DNA of 64,000 nucleotides from Brasenia schreberi (GCA_036023115.1 JAYKKT010000041.1:4427501-4491500); one strand, 5' to 3'. Shown: positions 33,865 through 45,610, counted from the stretch's first letter. The notes: generated by a model not told the origin, from the letters alone. Translations and numbers: made by a program.

Positions 33865-34749
33865 AAATCGCTTTGGGATCTAAAAGATCCAAAACTTTTA
33901 GTTTCCCTGCTTACGCAAATCACTAGAATGGTGAATTACTTACTCAATACATGCCACGTGAATTTCTAACCTATGACTGACCTCCAACTTGGATGTAATA
34001 ACAGCATTCAGGTGCCAAATCTAAGGCACCTTCTAGTGATATCATGAAGGTGATTATGGACACCTGGAGTCACGGAAACATATTCCATACCTTATCTGGA
34101 AATGTTGTGTTTGAACTAAAACAGTTGGCTTTTATATCTATGTATTGAATTCTTACTTTAAAAATTCTTGGCTATTAGCCTGATTCTGGACACCATACGA
34201 GATGCTTCAAAATCTTGTATGGTGGGGGCTTCTCTAACATTAATAGGGTCATACAAAGCTATGGGATCTTATATGTAGACTAAGATTGAAGGTGGAGGCT
34301 CTCTGATGTCAGCAAGGCATGCTTAATAAAAGCTTCACTTGATCTTTTCTCTTGGCATGGGTTGGGGCTTAAAGTCACGCAGCGGGCTGTTAGTGCTTGA
34401 TCCTAATATAGCGGTAGCAGGGATATAACGCATTTAGTGGTACACTATCATTTATGATTAAAAACTAATATATATATATATATAATAAATTCTCTAATTT
34501 CTAAAAAATATCAAGAAACATATAAACACCACATTCATAAATATGAATCAAGCTAAATAAACACATGTCATGCATACAAACAATAAATACCATGTGGTAA
34601 ATGCATATAAAGCAGACAAGATGATAATGTTGAATGTTCATTCATGGTCATGCAGAGTTGCAGAGGCTTGATTGCATGCGTAGGACAGAAGACATGCATT
34701 AGAAAAGCAAGCCAAATGCTAAACAGATAAATAAGAAGGTTCCCACACT
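33865..34749. other. Spacer, possibly intron
   Basis: AT-rich with a short (AT)n near 34467. No gene or TE domain recognised. Confidence 0.4.
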
Positions 34750-35210
34750 ATAAAGGGGTGTGTACAAAAAGTTAGTTCCTCTAAATGAATGCATGGATAT
34801 AGTGGACTAAGTATAGAAAGGGTCTCGCATTTATGTGGACTGATGCAAGAGGTAAGGAAGTCAGTCCTTCATAATAGGATTTATGTTGTTACATGGAACA
34901 TTAACTAAGAAGTTTAAAAGATATTAGCAGGAGAAAGATTAATATTCTATGCTTGCAAGAGACAAAATGGGTTAGAGAAAAGGATAAAAAGATTTAAAAG
35001 ATAGGTTTTAAATTATGGTACTCACGTAACTAGAAGACTTGAAATGAGTTTTGATATTGTTATTCTAAGGATTTAAAGGATAGTATAATAGATGTAAAGC
35101 AACATTATGATCGGATTATGACAGTAAAGTTTGTTTTAGGAGGAAAGATTTTGAATATTGTATGTGCTTATATGCCCCAAGTAGGATTAGAAGAAAGCAT
35201 GAAAATGGTG
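34750..35210 (+). mobile_element. Old diverged LINE, left part (endonuclease)
   Basis: Matches ref ~40770-41245 with many substitutions: TTCTATGCTTGCAAGAGAC (LQET), AAATTATGGTACTCA, and VCAYMPQVGLEES near 35160. It stops where a minus-strand Copia LTR begins, and the continuing part is found at 46851-47063 in the same orientation. It is clearly older than the other LINEs. Confidence 0.75.
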
Positions 35211-35375
35211 AAAGGAAGGAAGAATGGAAGGAGAAGGGCCAGCACCCAACGGCTAGAAAAAGGTTGGCTGGTGAGCTGGCTGGTCGGCAGATGGCAACAA
35301 CATCAGGTGGTAGTGATGGTGGCAGCAGGTGGCAGCAGTGACGATGGTGGTGGCAATGGCGACGTTCTTCTAATA
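35211..35375 (-). repeat. Truncated 3' LTR of Copia C3
   Basis: Starts TATTAGAAGAACG after polypurine GAGGGGG and contains CTAGCCGTTGGGTGCTGG, as in the C1 LTR. The TATA-containing and terminal part is missing. The junction with the old LINE at about 35210 also lacks some 85 bp of LINE, consistent with one deletion. Confidence 0.6.
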
Positions 35376-35399
35376 CCCCCTCAAAATGACAGAGAAAGA

Positions 35400-37560
35400 A
35401 CTAACAGTTTGCTGAGAAATTCTTCAAATCGGGGTGCTGGAATAGCTTTAGTGAATATACTGGCAGTTGACACTTGATCTAAACATATTGAAGATCAAGG
35501 TTGCCCTTGCAGTTATTCTTCTCAGACTTAGTAACAATCCATTTCAATGAGCTTTGTACGCTCATGAAAGGTGTTGTGTATAATGTATATGACACTCTTA
35601 TTGTCGTAGTATATTTGATTCGTTGACTCTAAATGTATATATAGGTCTTTCAGAAGTTGTCCAATCCATGTTAGTTCTGTTGTTATTGTTGTTATTGCCC
35701 TGTATTTAGCTTATGTGGATGAGAGTGAGACCTTTTGTTGCTTTTTACACTTTCATGAGAAAAGTGAGTGACCTAAAAACATATAAAATCTTGTGATAGA
35801 GTGTTTATCGTTGATATCACCTCCCGAATCAGCGTCAGTATAAACAATTAGTTTTAAAGAGGATGATGAAGGTAAAAAAACTCTCTTTTCGGTAGTATGT
35901 TTAACATATCTGAATATTATCATGATTGCATTCATGTGAACAGTAATGGGTGCATGTTGAAATTGACTTAATGCGTGTCTAGCATGCATGATATCAGGTC
36001 GAGTAATAGTCAGATAGGTTAACCCATTAACCATTTGTCGATATGGAGTGGGGTCTTGAAGCGGTTCTCCATCGCTAAGCCTCATTTTTTGTCCAAGTAC
36101 TTCAGGAGTTTCTACAAACTTGTCTTCAGATAATCGTGATCAGTTAATAATGTCATGAGGAAATTTTGTTTGTGACAAAAGACACCTTTATTATTGTGAG
36201 TTACTTCAATACCAAGAAAATAATATAAGAAACCAATATCCTTCATGTCAAATTCTTTATCAAGCTCATCTTTAATATTATGAATACCAACATTATCACT
36301 TCCGGTGATAATAATATCATCTCCATATAACAAAAGAATCATAATACCTTATGTACTTCTTTTCACAAATATGACAGTATCAGTGTAACATGTAAGAAAG
36401 CCATAGTTAATCATAAACTCACTAAACTTATCGAATCATGCTTTAGGAGCCTCTTTCAAACCATACAAAGCCTCCCATACAAAGCCTCTTTTAAACGAAG
36501 AATTTGATTGTTGTGAATAACAATACTAGGTGGAGGTTCCATATACACTTCCTCTTTCAACACACCATTTAAAAAATATTTTTGACATCCATTTGAAAAA
36601 CGTTTCACTTCCTTACCGTACTAATAGTGATAAGGATTCTTACAGTTATAATTCTCGCTACAAAAGTCTCGTCATAGTCTATACCATATTCCTCAGTATA
36701 TCTTTTAACAACTAGACATACTTTATATCTTTCTAATGTCTCATCACTCTTTGTTTTTATTTTATAAACACATCTACAACCTATAACTTTCTTTGACTTA
36801 AGCATTTCTACTAGTTCCCAGATTTGAGCTTTGTTCAAGGCTTCTAATTCTTCGTTTATAGCATTTACCCAATAAGGAAAAGATTGAGCTTCTCTAAAGT
36901 TTTTAGGTTCCTTAAAAGTAGACAAAGTAGTTAACAGGGCTCTATGAGTAGGAGAAAATGTATCATAAGAAACAAATCTCTCCAAAGGTCTTGATTCTCT
37001 AGTAGATCTCCTAGGAAGTGTTTCAGATGTTCTACGAGTATAGTATCTTTCAAAGGGAGAAATGATATGTTGTCTAGAGTCTTGAACATTCTCGTTAGAT
37101 GTTAACCCATCTTTTTCTTTTTTTTCATTTTCAAGAATATCAATCATAAATGAATGTCTTTATCATTACTAGAGTCATTAATCCCATTATCATAATAAAA
37201 TTCATTTTTATGAAACTGAACATTCTGAGATACATAAAGCTTATCACTCTTAAGATCATAACATCTATAACCCCCTTTTTTAGCTAGACCATATCCTAAG
37301 AAAACACAATCAATCATACGTGAAAAAAGCTTATCATTCTCATCAATCAGTACAAAACATTTACATCCAAAATTCTAAGATAAGAATAATTAGGAGCAAC
37401 TTTCAATAATTTTTCCACGAGTGAGGCAAAATTGATAAAAGCATTCGATTTATAAAGAAAAATGATGTCATAATGGCTTCAACCCAAAGATTCTTTAGGA
37501 CATTACTAGAAATCAATAAGTGTACGATATATGGATTATTCCAGTTATAAATAATTCATT
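35400..37560 (-). pseudogene. Copia pol remnant of C3 (integrase end, RT, RNase H)
   Basis: Read leftwards: LISSNVLKNLWVEAIM near 37510; KCFVLIDENDKLFSRMIDCV then LGYGLAKKGGYRCYDLKSDK near 37370-37240; hinge and RT start 37147-36605 (AINEELEALNKAQIWELVE, GCRCVYKIKTKSDETLERYK); RT with LLYGDDIIITGSDN near 36335 (catalytic YVDD now YGDD); TRPDIMHARHALSQF near 36010; RNase H with KCKKQQKVSLSST and YYDNKSVIYI to about 35470; and IFTKAIPAPRFEEFLSKL before the polypurine tract. Multiple stops. Confidence 0.82.
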
Positions 37561-37576
37561 AGACATCTCTTAAAGG

Positions 37577-38192
37577 TTATGATATGATACCAAGAGAGGT
37601 TCTTTGGAGAACCTTGGAAAAAATGTATCCCATTGGCATACATTAACCTTATAAGAGACATGTATGATGGTGCAAAAACATGTGTGAGGACTCATGAAGG
37701 AATGACAGACTTCTTTGAAGTTAATATTGGGTTACATCAAGGATCAACTTTAAGTCCATACTAATTTATAATGGTGATTGATGAGTTAACAAAACATATT
37801 CAAGGTGAAGTACCTTGGTGTATGTTATTTACAAATGACATTGTGTTAGTGGAGGAGTCTAAGGAAAAAGTTAATAGAAAATTGGAACTATGGAGAGAAA
37901 CATTAGAAAGCAAAGGCCTCCGACTTAGTAGAACAAAGACAGAATATATGGAATGTAAGTTTGATCATTTGGTTACTTTAAAGGACATAGAAATTAAAAT
38001 TGGCACACATTGCATCCCCCAAAAGAAAAGTTTTAAATACCTAGGGTCAATTTTTCAGTGTGATGGAAGAATTGATGGAGATGTTACACATAGAATTAAT
38101 GTTGGTTGGTTAAAATGGAGAGGAGCATCAGGTATTCTTTGTGATAAGAAGATATCATTAAAGTTAAAAAATAAATATTATAGAGGAGCAAT
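37577..38192 (+). mobile_element. LINE L3, left part, 5'-truncated
   Basis: Begins at ref ~42725 (RT motif A end, RVPREVLW region) and runs to ref ~43340, where a hAT element interrupts it at AGGAGCAAT. The reading frame 37771-38192 is open ([10 protein letters not shown] ... GASGILCDKK). The catalytic FADD has become FTND near 37832, so this RT is inactive. It continues at 45611. Confidence 0.88.
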
Positions 38193-38228
38193 CTATGTCA
38201 CACAGACACCTCTAGGAGGTGAAGTGTC

Positions 38229-38350
38229 TGGGCCGACACGAGTGCGACACCGACACCGACACCGTGTCGGTGCGGCATCGACACGGTGTCGTGTAACTGC
38301 GACACGATCAACGTGTCGAGACATAAACCTAGGTGCGGTCAACGTGTCGA
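38229..38350 (+). repeat. Subterminal GACACG/CGTGTC array of hAT H2
   Basis: About ten copies of CGACAC or its complement GTGTCG lie within some 120 bp of the left end, in both orientations. Related words (CCGTGTCGCC and CACCCGCACCCG) occur at the right end 45545-45600. They are likely transposase-binding repeats. Confidence 0.75.
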
Positions 38351-38394
38351 GCACATTTTCGTCTATTTTTTTTAGGTCATGAGTATAAAATATG

Positions 38395-38690
38395 CCTTGC
38401 CCGCACGCGATTCAGCCAACGTCTTCCTCCTTCCTCCTGCCCGCACGCGATTCAGCCAGCGTCTTCCTCCTTCCTCCTGCCCGCACGCGATTCAGCCAGC
38501 GTCTTCCTCCTTCCTCCTGCACGCACGCGATTCAGCCAGCGCCTTCCTCCTTCCTCATACCCGCACGCGATTCAGCCAGTGTCTTCCTCCTTCCTCCTGC
38601 CCGCACGCGATTCAGCCAGCACCTTCCTCATGCCCGCACGCGATTCAGCCAGCGTCTTCCTCCTTCCTCCTACCTGCATGCGGTTAAATC
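38395..38690. repeat. 40-bp minisatellite, seven units, in hAT H2
   Basis: CGATTCAGCC recurs at 38408, 38448, 38488, 38528, 38568, 38608 and 38641 (the last spacing is 33). Each is followed by AGCGTCTTCCTCCTTCCTCC-type sequence. Because 40 is not a multiple of three, all three frames give similar repetitive open frames. These are not genes. Confidence 0.95.
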
Positions 38691-39660
38691 TTTGATTCTT
38701 TTAACAATAACTGATAACAGTAGTGCCACCTTGTTGTGAGAGACGTAATGACAAAGGGTTCTGCTGAGGTCCATATATGGTCTACTATGGTTTTTGTAGC
38801 ATAAACAAGTCAACAATTAGCCAAATTGAGAAAATAGCTGAATGGAAGTAAAATGTGTAGTACTCAACCTTCAGGAACAGTTTTCCCTTACATGCTAAGT
38901 TTATATCGGATTCAACAATTTGGTCAGTTGCTTTTATTTGAAAGATATCATCGAAGGATGATCTGAGACCCCTACTGAAACCAGAAGAAAAAGTTAAGTG
39001 CTAACGTGCCTTCTATACACTTACTCTTGCATTTGTTTAATAGTTCTTTCAGTTTCAGGTTTACCAAGATTATGTAAACCTTTCTTTTTCCTGTGCTGCT
39101 TCCTTATTTTTGCTCTTTTGTAAAGTATAACAACACAATTAAGAGAGAGCTAATTAAGATATGAAGAGAGTGACAGTTAAGAAATATAGGAAAAAAGATC
39201 ATGGAACACAAATATGCTATCAAAACATGCAATGCTCGCACTAAGACTGCAATAGTATGTTGTGTGTTGATATGTGCTTTGCTGATTGTGTTACTACTAC
39301 TTCATCTTTATCTTTATCAATGATCCTAACGTCATTGTTTATATGATTTGGTTTTCTCTGTAAACTTTGTGGTGGATTGAATGTTCCTCTAACATGCTCA
39401 AAAGAACAAAAACGAGTAATAGAGAAGGGATGCCTGTTCAAAGTTTTAAAACAAATATGAATACTTCTAAACCTGATCACCAGCTACATTCACTTTTACC
39501 CATTTTTTCTTTTTACAATCTACATACTAAATCTTTAGATTTGTTTTATATTACAAGTTGTTGGTAATTTTATGACTGACTCCATCTCCTATTTGTTTGT
39601 TTTTGATATTTTGTTTTCAATCAGATTGTGAAATTGTGAATTGAGTTAATCCTAAAAATG
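38691..39660 (+). other. 5' non-coding region of hAT H2
   Basis: Between the minisatellite and the transposase. It may contain 5' exons, introns or the promoter. T-rich stretches with AG near 39625-39650 could be an acceptor. Nothing definite. Confidence 0.4.
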
Positions 39661-40235
39661 GTCGACAATAGAAAAGGAAAGGAGTATCAATTGGTACTGG
39701 CCCTACTGGGAGTTCTGGTGGAAGTGTTCCTTCAAGTTCAGGATCAACAACAAAGTTTCAAAACCTTCAATACCTCGTGATGATGCACCATTGTGGATGC
39801 ACGTACAAAAGGGAGAATTATACGAAGGTGGTGGAGGTAATACACATTTTATGTGTAAATTTTGCAACATGAAATTTACAGGATCATATACCAGAGTGAA
39901 GGCACATCTTTTAAAATTATCAAAACATGGTATAAGAGCATGTCCGAATGTGGATGAAGATTTACGAAGACAATTAATGAAAAAGCAAGATGAGTATGAA
40001 AAGAAGAACGAAAGGAGTGAAAAAGGAACAAATATTCCATTATTTGGTGGATACAAAGAAGATTCACAAAAGAAAAGAAAGTTAATCCAAAGTCAATTTA
40101 AAGGTTTTAGAGGAGGAGCAATTGAAAAATCGTTTAATGTAGTTGGAAGGAAGGAGATAGATAGAAAGGTTGGAAGATTTTTCTTTTCAAGTTCACTTCC
40201 TTTTAATGTAGCAAGAAATCCATATTGGAAAGATC

Positions 40236-40327
40236 TTGTCACTTCATTGGCTAATTGTAATTTATATGGTTATGTTCCTCCTTGTCACTTCATTGGCTAA
40301 TTGTAATTTATATGGTTATGTTCCTCC
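40236..40327 (+). repeat. 46-bp tandem duplication within the H2 transposase
   Basis: Units 40236-40281 and 40282-40327 (TTGTCACTTCATTGGCTAAT...) are identical. Since 46 is not divisible by three, the duplication shifts the frame. Confidence 0.95.
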
Positions 40328-40506
40328 AAGTTCTGAAAAATTGCGAACCATTATTCTTCAAGAAGAAAAAGCCAATATTGAAAGACTTTTAGAACATAAG
40401 AAGTTTTCATGGGAAACTAATGGTGTTTCTATTGTTTCTGATGGATGGAGTGATATTCAAAGGCGTCCACTCATTAATTTCATTGCTTATTCAATTAGTG
40501 GGCCAA

Positions 40507-43500
40507 ACTCCGCCCATGTAAGGGATCACCCTTGCATTGCCGGTCCCAAGCCCGGATAAAGGAGGAGGGTTGTGTTAGGCTTCCGACAGCCAGCGTAAAA
40601 CTTCGTCGGATTTCTACAACATGGATTACAAAAATTATGAGCATTGCTTTGGGGCGTCCCCGCCTAGCGACGTGCTGCTGAGCTCGAATGCAGTAAGAAG
40701 TAAGCAAGGGCCACTACATTTTCACCCGAATGTAGTGAATCAATTGCAGAGAGGATTCCCACATCATGGACGGGTGTGGGTAAAGAAGTTAGTCCCGCTA
40801 CATTGCCGCCCGAATGTAGTGAAAAATTTTCAGAGAGGGTCTCCGCATTTTGATTATGGACGGATGCGGGGGGTAAGGAAGCTAGTCCTAGATAATAAGA
40901 TTCGTATTGGTTCTTGGAATATCGGAACATTATCGGGTAAGCTAATAGAGGTGGTAGATACTATGATTCGGAGAAAGATTCATATTCTATGTTTACAAGA
41001 GACAAAATGGGTTGGAGAAAAAGCAAAGGAGATAGAGGATACAGGTTTTAAATTATGGTACTCAGGTAAAGAAAAGGCCCGAAACGGAGTTGGTATTATC
41101 ATAAATAAAGATTTAAAGGAGAGTGTAGTAGACATACAACGATATGGTGACCGAATCATGACATTGAAATTAGTGTTAGGAGTAGAGGTTTTGAATATAG
41201 TTTGTGCTTACGCACCCCAAGTAGGACTAGAAGATAGTATAAAGACAGTTTTTTGGGAAGAGTTAGATAAGGTGTTTCAAAAGATTCCACAAAGGGAGAT
41301 GATTTGTTTAGGAGGAGATTTAAATGGACATGTCGGTAAAGAGGCATTAGGATATCAAGGGATTCATGGAAACTTTGGTTATGGGGATATAAACGAGGAA
41401 GGTAGGGAGATTTTAAATTTTGCTATGTCATTTGATCTCTTTATAGTCAATACAATCTTCAAAAAACGAGATGAACATTTAATTACTTATAAGAGTGGCT
41501 TATCACAAACACAAATTGATTACTTTATTTGTAGAAAAAAAGATAGAGCGTGTTGTAAAGATTGTAAGGTAATTCCAGGAGAAAGCTTAACCACCCAACA
41601 TCGACTTTTAGTTATGGATTTACAAATAAAAAAATGGACAAAGAGAAAAGAGTGCATCGAGCTATTCGGACTAAATGGTGGAACCTCAAAAGTGAGAAAG
41701 AAGATATATTTAAACAAAAAGCCCTTCAAGGAGATGTTTGGAATTATGTTGGCACACCCTCTGATATGTGGAACAATATGGCTATACATATTAGGAAAGT
41801 GGCGAAAGATGTGTTAGGGGTATCTAAGGGAGGTGTACCGGCACAAAAAGAAGCTTGGTGGTGGAGTGAAGTAGTACAAAACAAAATCAAGGCAAAGAGG
41901 GCATGTTACAAATTACATTATGCTAAGAAAACTAGTGAAACTTTAGAAGCTTATAAGAAAGCAAAGAAGGAAGCAAAAAAGGCCGTTAGTGAAGCAAAAG
42001 CTAAGATTTGGGAGGACTTATATAAAAAACTCAACTCAAAAGAGGGTGAAAGAGACATTTTTAGGATAGCTAGGGCTAGAGATAAGAAAACTAAAGATCT
42101 TAATTATGTTAGATGCATAAAAGACGAGGATGAAAAAATTCTAGTGGCAAATGATGATATAAGAAATAGATGGAAAAACTATTTTTATAATCTTTTTAAT
42201 GAAAATAAAGATGTTAGTATTAGTTTAGGAGATTTAGCCAAGTCAGAAAAGTATATAAACCACAATTTCTACCGACGTATTCAAAAGAATGAAGTCAAAG
42301 AGGCTCTTAAACATATGAAGAGTGGTAAATCGGTAGGACCAGATAATATTCCTATAGAAGTTTGGAAAATACTAGGAGAAATAGGAATCACTTGGCTCAC
42401 AAGACTATTTAATGAAATATGGAAAAACCAAAAGATGCCCGAGGAATGGAGAACAAGTACACTTATACCCATATATAAAAACAAGGGAGACATTCAAAAT
42501 TGTGCGAATTATCGAGGTATCAAGTTAATGAGTCATACTATGAAATTATGAGAAAGAATTATTGAACGTAGGTTAAGACAAGTATCAAGTACAACAGAGA
42601 ACCAATTTGGATTTATGCCTGGTAGATCTACTATTGAAGCGATTCACCTTTTGAGACGTCTTATGGAACATTTTAGAGCAAAAAAGAAAGACCTTCACAT
42701 GATATTTATTGATCTAGAAAAAGCTTATGATAGGGTACCGAGGGAGGTTCTTTGGAGAACTTTGGAAAAAGAGGTATCCCATTGACATATATTAACCTTA
42801 TAAGAGACATGTATGATGGTGCAAAAACATGTGTGAGGACTCATGAAGGAACGACAGACTTCTTTGAAGTTAATATTGGGTTACATCAAGGATCAACTTT
42901 AAGTCCATACTTATTTATAATGGTGATGGATGAGTTAACAAAACATATTCAAGATGAAGTACCTTGGTGTATGTTATTTGCAGATGACATTGTATTAGTG
43001 GAGGAGTCTAAGGAAAAAGTTAATAGAAAATTGGAACTATGGAGAGAAACATTAGAAAACAAAGGCCTCCGACTTAGTAGAACAAAGACAAAATATATGG
43101 AATGTAAGTTTGATCATTTGGCTACTTCAGAGGACATAGAAATTAAAATTGGCACGCATTGCATTCCCCAAAAGGAAAGTTTTAAATACCTAGGGTCAAT
43201 TTTTCAAAGTGATGGAAGAATTGATGGAGATGTTACACATAGAATTAATGCTGGTTGGTTAAAATGGAGAGGAGCATCAGGTATTCTTTGTGACAAGAAG
43301 ATACCATTAAAATTAAAAGGTAAATATTATAGAGCAGCAGTTAGGCCTGCCATGTTTTATGGTTTTGAGTGTTGGGCAGTTAATCATCAACATGTACAAA
43401 AGATGTCTGTGACAGAAATGAAGATGTTGAGATGGATGAGTGGTCATACAAGAAAAGACCGTATACATAATGAGGTTATTAGAAACAAATTAGGAGTGGC

Positions 43501-43790
43501 ACCAATAGAGGATAAAATGAGAGAACATCGTTTAAGATGGTTTGGACATATAGAAAGAAGATCAAAAGAAGAACCTGTAAGAAGGTTAGAAAACCTAAAT
43601 TTGGAAAGTATTAAAAGAGGTAGAGGACGACCACAAAAGTGTTGGAAAGAAACAATAAAGAATGATCTAGCTTATTGGGAGTTAACTGCTAACATGGCAC
43701 ACGATAGAGATCTGTGGAAACAAAGAATCCATGTAGCCGACCCCGTCTAGTATGGGAAAAGGCTTAGTTGTTGTTGTTGTTGTTGTGTTG
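40507..43790 (+). mobile_element. RTE-type LINE L4, full-length reference copy
   Basis: 3284 bp from ACTCCGCCCATGTAAGG to (TTG)n at 43767-43790, with perfect 19-bp target duplications. It has the same 5' end as the minus-strand copy at 26273, so this is the true start of the family. A short 5' UTR, one ORF, almost no 3' UTR and a trinucleotide tail place it in the RTE clade. It is the last insertion of the nested block. Confidence 0.96.
40621..43750 (+). pseudogene. LINE L4 endonuclease-reverse transcriptase ORF, three lesions
   Basis: ATG at 40621 starts MDYKNYEHCFGASPPSDV. Two 28-residue repeats (PNVVNQLQRGFPHH and PNVVKNFQRGSPHF) precede the APE domain: GSWNIGTL (about residue 97), LQETKWVG, NGVGIIINKD, GGDLNGHVGKEALGYQG, SGLSQTQIDYF and TTQHRLLVMD. 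A basic linker (KKAKKEAKKAVSEAKAK) leads to [42 protein letters not shown] (motif A), [13 protein letters not shown] (motif B), [11 protein letters not shown] (motif C, about 42978) and a C-terminal RWFGHIERRS...GRGRPQKCW segment. Lesions: a one-base loss near 41640, TGA at 42549 and a one-base loss near 42766. Otherwise intact, with all catalytic residues seen. Confidence 0.93.
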
Positions 43791-45064
43791 TATTCAATTA
43801 GTGGGCCAATATTTTTGAAGTCGGTTGAAGCATCTGGAGAAATTAAAACTGCAGGATACTTGAAAGATTTATTTGTAGAAGTTATTAAGAGTGTTGGACC
43901 AGATAATGTTGTACAAATAATCACTGATAATGCAGCTAATTGCAAAAGTGCAGGGTTAAGTTTGGAAGGTGAGTATCCACACATTTTTTGGACACCTTAT
44001 GTAGCTCACAGTTTAAATTTGGCTCTTTCTCATATATATAAGCCATCAGAAGATAAAGATAATCTTCGTGCATATGAATTGTGTTCATGAATTGAAGATA
44101 TAGCAACAGATTGTATGAAGATAAGGAATTTTGTAATGAATCACCATTTAATTTCAACGATATTCAATAGACATTCTCATTTAAAGTTGTTGAAGGTTGC
44201 AGAAACACGTTTTGCTTCTTTGATTGTGATGGTAAAAAGATTCAACACAATAAAGACATCATTGATTCAGATGATTACTGATCCAAGTTGGGATGCATAC
44301 CGTGGTAACAAGGTTGAAGGTCAAACAAGGGCCCAAGTAGTGAAGACTATTATTCTTAATGATTTATGGTGGGATAAAGTATCATATTTTCTTGAATTCA
44401 TAGAGCCTATGTGGGAGATGTTGAGAGAAGTTGATAAAGATGAACCAATGCTTCATAAAGTTTATGAAATGTGAGATACCATGATTGAAAAAGTTGAGTC
44501 AATAATTTTAAAGCATGAGGGAAAAGAACTTCATGAGACATCAACATTTTATGATCATATCCATTCTATATTAGTATCAAGATGGGACAAAAGTAACACT
44601 CCCTTGCATTGTTTAGCATATTCTTTAAATCCAAGATATTATGGGAAGAAATGGTTGCATGAGAACATTGGGCGTTGTCCTCCTAATTAAGATCCTGAAA
44701 TAGCAAAGAATAGACAAATGTGTTTGGGAAGGATTTATCGTGACTCATACTTACTTAGGCAAGTAAATTCTGAATATGAAAAGTTTTCTTGTGCCAGACT
44801 TGATTCATTAGAAGCACTGGAAGCAAGGGATTATCAAGATCCACTAGATTGGTGGGCATGTTATGGATTTGAGATGCCTCTTCTTCAAAAGCTTGCATCA
44901 AAATTATTATCTCAACCTGCTACTTCTTGTTGTGAAAGAAATTAGAGTACATATTCTCAAATTCACAATATCAAAAGGAACAATCTATCAAGTAGTCGTG
45001 CTAAAGACTTGGTTTATGTCTATTCAAATCTGAGATTGGTTTCACGATCTAATGCTGAGTACAA

Positions 45065-45158
45065 GTAAAAATTACTAATCTTTTAAAATTGTTTTCTTTG
45101 CTTGCATCATGATGATTATTGTTGATCTTTTTTTGTTATTTATTTGCATATATTGCAG
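45065..45158 (+). other. Intron of the H2 transposase gene
   Basis: GTAAAAATT donor at 45065 and TATTGCAG acceptor ending 45158. T-rich interior. The downstream exon encodes KYWDANPEEYHLDDSQD, the usual acidic tail of this hAT group. Confidence 0.65.
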
Positions 45159-45610
45159 TGAAGGAGCATCAAAATATTGGGATGCAAACCCTGAGGAATA
45201 TCACTTAGATGACAGTCAAGATTTGCATACTCATAATATGGAACTCACTGATCCAATAGTCCCTTCAGTTGATGATATTGTTGATAGTGAAGATCTATAA
45301 TTTATCAGGTACATGTTCATTACTTCATTTCATTTATCAAACATTAATATTGTTCATAGTTGATAAATGATATTATGATAATATTGTTGATATAACATAG
45401 GTAGTTCTTTACTTGTTCTGCTTTAATATAAAGTTGTGTACTTATTGTTGTCATCATATTGTTATGTTAATTGATGTCTCACTTGTTCTAGGCTTTTAAC
45501 TTGAATTAGTTGAATATATAATATATATAATATTATATACTATAGCCGTGTCGCCGCACCCAAATTTTTGAAAATTTGCCGTATCCCGCACCCGCACCCG
45601 TGTGACATAG

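Larger units (their letters stand above)
35211..37576 (-). mobile_element. Ty1/Copia retrotransposon C3, 3' half
   Basis: Minus-strand Copia with integrase end, hinge, RT, RNase H, polypurine tract (35384-35376) and a truncated LTR (35375-35211). It is cut on the right by LINE L3. A 5' LTR of related type lies beyond that insertion at 46436-46850. Gag, protease and most of integrase are missing from between. Confidence 0.8.
40488..43809. repeat. 19-bp target duplication of LINE L4
   Basis: TATTCAATTAGTGGGCCAA is present identically at 40488-40506 and 43791-43809. Removing the LINE and one copy restores continuous DUF659 coding sequence. Confidence 0.97.
39662..45299 (+). pseudogene. hAT transposase pseudogene of H2, split by LINE L4
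   Basis: The BED finger is at about 39791-39960 (LWMHVQKGE, FMCKFCNMKFTGS, RVKAHLLKL, GIRACP). After a Lys/Glu-rich linker, DUF659 starts near 40170 (VGRFFFSSSLPFNVARN) and continues to GVSIVSDGWSDIQRRPLINF, where the LINE enters (40507-43790). It resumes at 43810 with VVQIITDNAANCKSAG and VAHSLNLALSHI. hATC is at 44830-45030 (PLDWWACYG, CCERN-stop-STYSQIHNIK, LVYVYSNLRL). A small intron (45065-45158) precedes the final exon ending at 45299. Disabling changes: a 46-bp tandem duplication, the LINE, and stops at 44088, 44473, 44688 and 44944 (the last replaces the conserved Trp of ERNWS). Confidence 0.88.
38193..45610 (+). mobile_element. hAT transposon H2, complete with termini, interrupted by a LINE
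   Basis: Left terminus CTATGTCACAC at 38193-38203; right terminus GTGTGACATAG at 45600-45610; an 11-bp perfect inverted pair. It includes subterminal CGTGTCG/CGACACG arrays, a 40-bp minisatellite, and a BED-DUF659-hATC transposase pseudogene split by LINE L4 (40507-43790). Without that LINE the element is about 4.1 kb. It lies inside LINE L3, whose two halves resume exactly at the target duplication. Confidence 0.93.

Noticed and set aside
35211..35477. Gly/Gly-Ser-rich plus-strand open frame following the LINE fragment
   Set aside because: It is antisense to the Copia LTR and 3' end, with trinucleotide-like composition; not a gene.
38333..38739. Three overlapping open frames with ARDSAS/FLLPP repeats
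   Set aside because: A 40-bp repeat reads similarly in all three frames. This is a minisatellite, not a repeat protein. It is also not a CRISPR array, as there are no spacers.
43752..43800. Open frame starting with a valine run after the LINE
   Set aside because: The valines are the (TTG)n tail of the LINE.
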